42,756 bases of DNA, from the NCBI GenBank assembly GCA_020024775.1, contig JAHHTF010000004.1, positions 1-42,756 on the forward strand, given 5' to 3'. Shown piece by piece: positions 39,675-42,756 of the stretch. Numbering within the stretch: position 1 is the stretch's first letter; every line of letters starts with the position of its first letter. The notes beneath the pieces are model-generated. The model made no database searches, was not told the origin of the DNA, and was given only the letters and a program-made list of their open reading frames with translations. Made by a program: the position numbers and the translations under genes. Source of the stretch: Ureaplasma sp. GTDB taxonomy: Bacteria > Bacillota_I > Bacilli_A > Mycoplasmatales > Mycoplasmoidaceae.

Positions 39675-41852
39675 TTAGTTTTCTGAATCTGAAGAAGTTT
39701 CACTAGAACTTTCTGAGTTATCTGATTCTGAATCAGATTTAGCTTTATCTTGTTCTTCTTTAGCTTTAATAGCTTCTTCAGGTAATTTCTTGTGTTCATG
39801 AATATAATCAATTTGATGTTTGTAAATTGTTTCAAGAACCATTAATGTTTCAACCATTAATTCTAATTCATCTTTATGACCATTGATGATTTCTTTAGCT
39901 CTTGTATATTCGTTATCAATTATTTCATTAATTGCTTGATCGATTTCTCTAGATGTTTGTTCTGAGAATTCTTTCATCATTGGTTGTTGTCCTTCAGAAG
40001 GAATATATTGCATTAATCCTAATTTAGACATTCCTAGTTGAGTAACCATTGATTTTGCAAGTCTAGTGATTTTATATAAGTCATTAGCTGCACCTGTTGA
40101 GATTTTATCTTTTCCAAAAATTACTTCTTCAGATGCTCTACCACCTAAAGTCATTCTTATCATGTCTAATAAGTTTTCTTTAGTTTGGATTTGTTTTTCT
40201 TGGTCTTTAGGAGTTTGAAGAGTATAACCTGCTGCATTACCTCTTGGGATGATTGTAATTTTTTGTACAACTTCTGGAGAGTCAGCATATAAACCAACTA
40301 AAGCATGACCAGCTTCATGGTAACAAATTTGACGTTTTTCTTCTTCAGTCATTACACGGATTGCTCTTTGAGGGCCACCGATTGTTCTATCAATAGCTTC
40401 ATCTAAGTTTTCCATTGTCACTGAAATTTGGTTTTCTCTAACAGCTAATAATGTAGCTTCATTTAAAACGTTTTCTAGTTGAGCACCAGAGAAACCTGGT
40501 GTTCTTCTTGCAATTTCTAATAAAGAAACTTTAGGAGAGATGTTTTTGTTTTTAGAGTGGATTTTAAGAATTTCTTCTCTTTCAGAAATATCTGGTAGGT
40601 TAACTTGAATATGTCTATCAAATCTTCCTGGTCTTAAGATTGCATCATCTAATACATCTAATCTGTTTGTTGCACCAATTACAACAATTCCAGCAGATGA
40701 ATCAAATCCATCCATTTCTGCTAATAATTGGTTAATAGTTTGATCTGCAATTCCAGATCCACCACCCATGATTTCATTCTTACCTCTTTTTGAAGCAACT
40801 GAATCAATTTCATCAATAAAGATAATAGAAGGTGCTGATTTTCTCGCTGTAGCAAATAAATCTTTTACTCTCTTTGCCCCAACCCCTACTAGCATATCCT
40901 CAAATGCTGAACCAGAGATTGGATAGAAGTTACAGTTTGATTCACCAGCAACTGCTTTTGCAATTAATGTTTTACCAGTTCCAGGTGGACCATATAAGAT
41001 AACACCTTTTGGACATCTAGCACCCATTGCTGCATATTTTTCTGGTCTTCTAATAAAGTCAACAACTTCATTTAATTCCGCTTTAACTTCAGCAATACCA
41101 GCAACATCTGTAAACTTAACGTTAGGTTTATTATTCTTAACACCAGTTTTGCCCATGTTGAAGATATCAAGGCCACCAGTTGCTTTCTTCATCATTTTTG
41201 AATAGAAGAATAATAAGATCAATAATGTAACGATTGGTAATAATGAAGAAACTAATAATCCTCAGTTGAATCCTGCAGATGGAACAACTCCAACGTTTCT
41301 AATTTGAGTTTGAATGAATATACGGAAATCACCTAATGGAGTTCCTGCTGCATATGATGAAGCTATTTGAATATTTCCAAAATATGCATCATTATTAGTA
41401 TCATTATATGAAGCTCTAATTTTTAAAGGTAATCCACTACCTGTATCAAAATACATTTCTGCTTGGCTTGTTGAACCAACATAATATACTTTTAATAAAT
41501 CTGTTTCATAATTATTAATTGTTACTGTTTTTGCTGGATTTTCAGTGTTAATGGTTACTTTTTTCCCTACCACAACAAGACCTGTTCCATCATTTTTAAT
41601 TGGTCCAGGTAATGAATAAGAAGTTGGTCTATTCGTTAACCCAACAGCCAATCCAATAATTAATGCTAAAATTGCAATAATGATAAATAAAGGAATTAAT
41701 TTTTTGAATATTCTTTTAGCTTTATCCCCTTTTGATTCCTTACCATCTTTGTTAGGAATTGGTTGAGATAAATCTCTTTTCTGTTCTTCTAATTTAGCTT
41801 TTTTATCTTCTAATTTTGCAATTCAATTAAAAATTCTTTGTTTGAAAGACAT
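39675..41852 (-). CDS. ftsH: ATP-dependent zinc metalloprotease FtsH
   Basis: A membrane-bound AAA+ protease that removes damaged or unassembled proteins. The 725-residue protein has a basic N-terminal stretch of ~50 residues, a first membrane segment (LIPLFIIIAILALIIGLAVG), an extracellular domain of ~120 residues and a second segment near 195-216. The AAA domain follows with Walker A GPPGTGKT at 288-295, Walker B IIFIDEID and second region of homology GATNRLDVLDDAILRPGRFD, then the zinc site HEAGH at 512-516. The C-terminal tail is extended and acidic (SESDNSESSSETSSDSEN). ATG 41852 has TTAGGAG overlapping the hpt stop, 11 nt away; TGA-Trp near each end. Confidence 0.97.
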
Positions 41853-41863
41853 TCTTGTTTCTC

Positions 41864-42403
41864 CTAATTATCTTTATTATCTTTTACTGTATAAATATGA
41901 GGAATGTTACGTAATTCTTCTTGATAGTCTAAACCAAATCCTACAATAAACAAATCTGGAATTACGAAGCATGAGTAATCAGCATGCAAATTAACTAATC
42001 TTTTTTCTCTTTTATCTAGCAATGTAACTATTGATACTTTTTTGGCTCCACGACTTTCTAGTAGTTGAACAATCTTAGAAAGTGTTCTTGCAGTATCAAT
42101 GATATCTTCTAGAATAATAATTTCTTTATCTTTAACATCAACAGATACATCTAACTTCAATAGTGGTTCAGTAGAAGCTGAGGTCCCACCATGAAAACTA
42201 TTTGCTGACATAAAATCAATTTCACAATCAAGATTAATTTTAGTAATTATTTCACCAAAAAATGGGATACATCCTTTTAGTATTCCAAGGAACAATACTT
42301 TCTTACCTTTGTAAGTTTCATTGATCCAATCAGCAGCTTTTTGAATCCCTACTTTTATTTCATCATTGGAAATAAGGATTTTGTCTAATTTTTTATCTAA
42401 CAT
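41864..42403 (-). CDS. hpt: hypoxanthine phosphoribosyltransferase
   Basis: Salvages hypoxanthine (and probably guanine) to IMP/GMP with PRPP. The 179-residue protein has the flexible-loop block SFHGGTSASTEP near 69-80, the PRPP motif IIILEDIIDTARTL at about 95-108 (Ala where Gly is usual), and DKREKR. Among ATG 42409, ATG 42403 and upstream TTG 42424, ATG 42403 is chosen because AAAGGA lies five bases before it. It leads an operon with ftsH, a pairing also found near the end of the M. genitalium chromosome as I recall. Promoter at 42448-42456. No TGA codons. Confidence 0.94.
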   Translation of the reverse strand: MLDKKLDKILISNDEIKVGIQKAADWINETYKGKKVLFLGILKGCIPFFGEIITKINLDCEIDFMSANSFHGGTSASTEPLLKLDVSVDVKDKEIIILEDIIDTARTLSKIVQLLESRGAKKVSIVTLLDKREKRLVNLHADYSCFVIPDLFIVGFGLDYQEELRNIPHIYTVKDNKDN

Positions 42404-42447
42404 TTGCATCCTTTTACTTAACAATTTAAATAATTGATTAGTTTTTA

Positions 42448-42456
42448 ATTATAACA
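42448..42456 (-). promoter_or_regulatory. extended -10 promoter of hpt-ftsH
   Basis: TGTTATAAT, an extended -10 box, about 45 nt before the hpt start. A run of T precedes it. The same TGn-TATAAT form is found before oppA. Confidence 0.6.
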
Positions 42457-42560
42457 AAAAAATAATTCTTTATTCTATAAAAACCATAGATAAACTCCAA
42501 AATAATAAGAAAATGATAGATTTATTAAACTAAAACGATAATCTGGGTTCTAAGATGGTG

Positions 42561-42580
42561 ATTTTACACCCATTTTACAC
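42561..42580 (+). repeat. two direct repeats ATTTTACAC with 11-bp spacing
   Basis: ATTTTACAC at 42561-42569 and again at 42572-42580, one helical turn apart. The second copy with its next base, TTTTACACA, matches the DnaA-box consensus TTATCCACA at 7 of 9 positions. Confidence 0.6.
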
Positions 42581-42707
42581 AAATAATTATCATGGTTAAG
42601 AATTCATTTTTTGAGTGAAAAATAAGTAAAAATCCTTTAAAAAGTCAAATTATTTTTTATTTTTCAAAATATATATCTATTAAATAGGTAATATTAATAA
42701 TTGTTAA

Positions 42708-42734
42708 ATTTCGTTCAAAATGAACACACGAAAT
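42708..42734. repeat. interrupted inverted repeat
   Basis: Outer arms ATTTCG/CGAAAT and inner arms TTCA/TGAA around AAA, with a 4-nt bulge CACA on one side. No T-run follows, so it does not look like a terminator; it may be an operator or part of an origin. Confidence 0.4.
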
Positions 42735-42748
42735 ACTAAAAAATATTA

Positions 42749-42754
42749 TATAAT
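42749..42754 (+). promoter_or_regulatory. rightward -10 box at the window end
   Basis: TATAAT on the plus strand two bases before the window ends. It suggests a gene reading rightwards beyond the window, divergent from hpt. The rest of the promoter cannot be judged. Confidence 0.3.
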
Positions 42755-42756
42755 TA

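Larger units (their letters stand above)
42404..42756. other. 353-nt non-coding region, possible origin-proximal DNA
   Basis: No credible gene on either strand. It contains the hpt promoter, two direct repeats of ATTTTACAC, an inverted repeat near 42708-42734 and a rightward TATAAT at 42749-42754. Very AT-rich. All genes to the left for 38 kb run leftwards and a rightward promoter follows, as expected near a bacterial origin, but no perfect DnaA box (TTATCCACA) is present. Confidence 0.4.

Noticed and set aside
42404..42424. TTG start of hpt at 42424
   Set aside because: The ribosome site AAAGGA lies inside that extension and fits ATG 42403.
1..42756. tRNA, rRNA, CRISPR, insertion sequence or prophage content
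   Set aside because: Gaps are short and accounted for by promoters and terminators; no cloverleaf sequence, spaced repeats, transposase or integrase was seen.

Overview
The window reads as part of a mollicute chromosome. It is very AT-rich and genes are packed nose to tail. Nearly every long gene stays open only if UGA is read as tryptophan (genetic code 4), so apparent breaks at TGA are not pseudogenes. The run secG-rnr-smpB-serS-tmk-holB-mnmE-tatD, the long OppF insertion and the gene content point to the Mycoplasmoides/Malacoplasma/Ureaplasma (Pneumoniae) side of the Mollicutes. The species cannot be fixed from the sequence alone.

Left edge, + strand (1-4.5 kb). The first 1.5 kb looks like a small peptide-export locus: the end of what may be a degenerate ABC-transporter ATPase domain, a one-membrane-segment accessory protein, and two translationally coupled small proteins. 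Both small proteins share a 15-residue leader ending in Ala-Gly and a GxxxG core, as in two-peptide bacteriocins. A hairpin terminator closes it. Next comes an operon for dUTP pyrophosphatase, a small ribbon-helix-helix-like protein with a basic/acidic tail, cysS and rlmB. It converges on plsY over a shared terminator.

Minus-strand block (4.5-42.4 kb). Read in the direction of transcription (right to left): hpt-ftsH; prs-rnmV-rsmI-rarA-metG; the oligopeptide transporter oppA, a fused oppB-oppC, oppD and oppF, followed by a membrane protein and a PEBP/YbhB-family protein; leuS-pepF; an ammonium transporter; a 2-Cys peroxiredoxin; mnmG-rsmG and an unknown gene; then secG-rnr-smpB-serS-tmk-holB-mnmE-tatD; and an unknown tail-anchored protein with def and plsY. 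Many junctions overlap by 1-11 nt. Promoters are mostly recognisable by TATAAT boxes, some with an extended TGn, and terminators by hairpins with T-runs.

Right edge (42.4-42.76 kb) is AT-rich, non-coding DNA between the leftward hpt operon and a rightward promoter box at the very end. It holds a pair of 11-bp-spaced ATTTTACAC repeats and an inverted repeat. With the uniform leftward orientation of the preceding 38 kb, this could lie near the replication origin, but that is inference.

Together the genes cover tRNA charging and modification (cysS, leuS, metG, serS, mnmE, mnmG), rRNA modification and maturation (rlmB, rsmG, rsmI, rnmV), RNA decay and ribosome rescue (rnr, smpB), replication and repair (holB, rarA, tmk, dUTPase), nucleotide salvage (hpt, prs), and protein and peptide handling (def, pepF, ftsH, secG, Opp). 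The most unusual items are the putative two-peptide export locus, the OppB-OppC fusion with an internal GC-rich patch, the LeuRS with a decayed editing site, and an ammonium transporter with no visible partner gene. I saw no tRNA or rRNA genes, CRISPR arrays, transposases or prophage genes.
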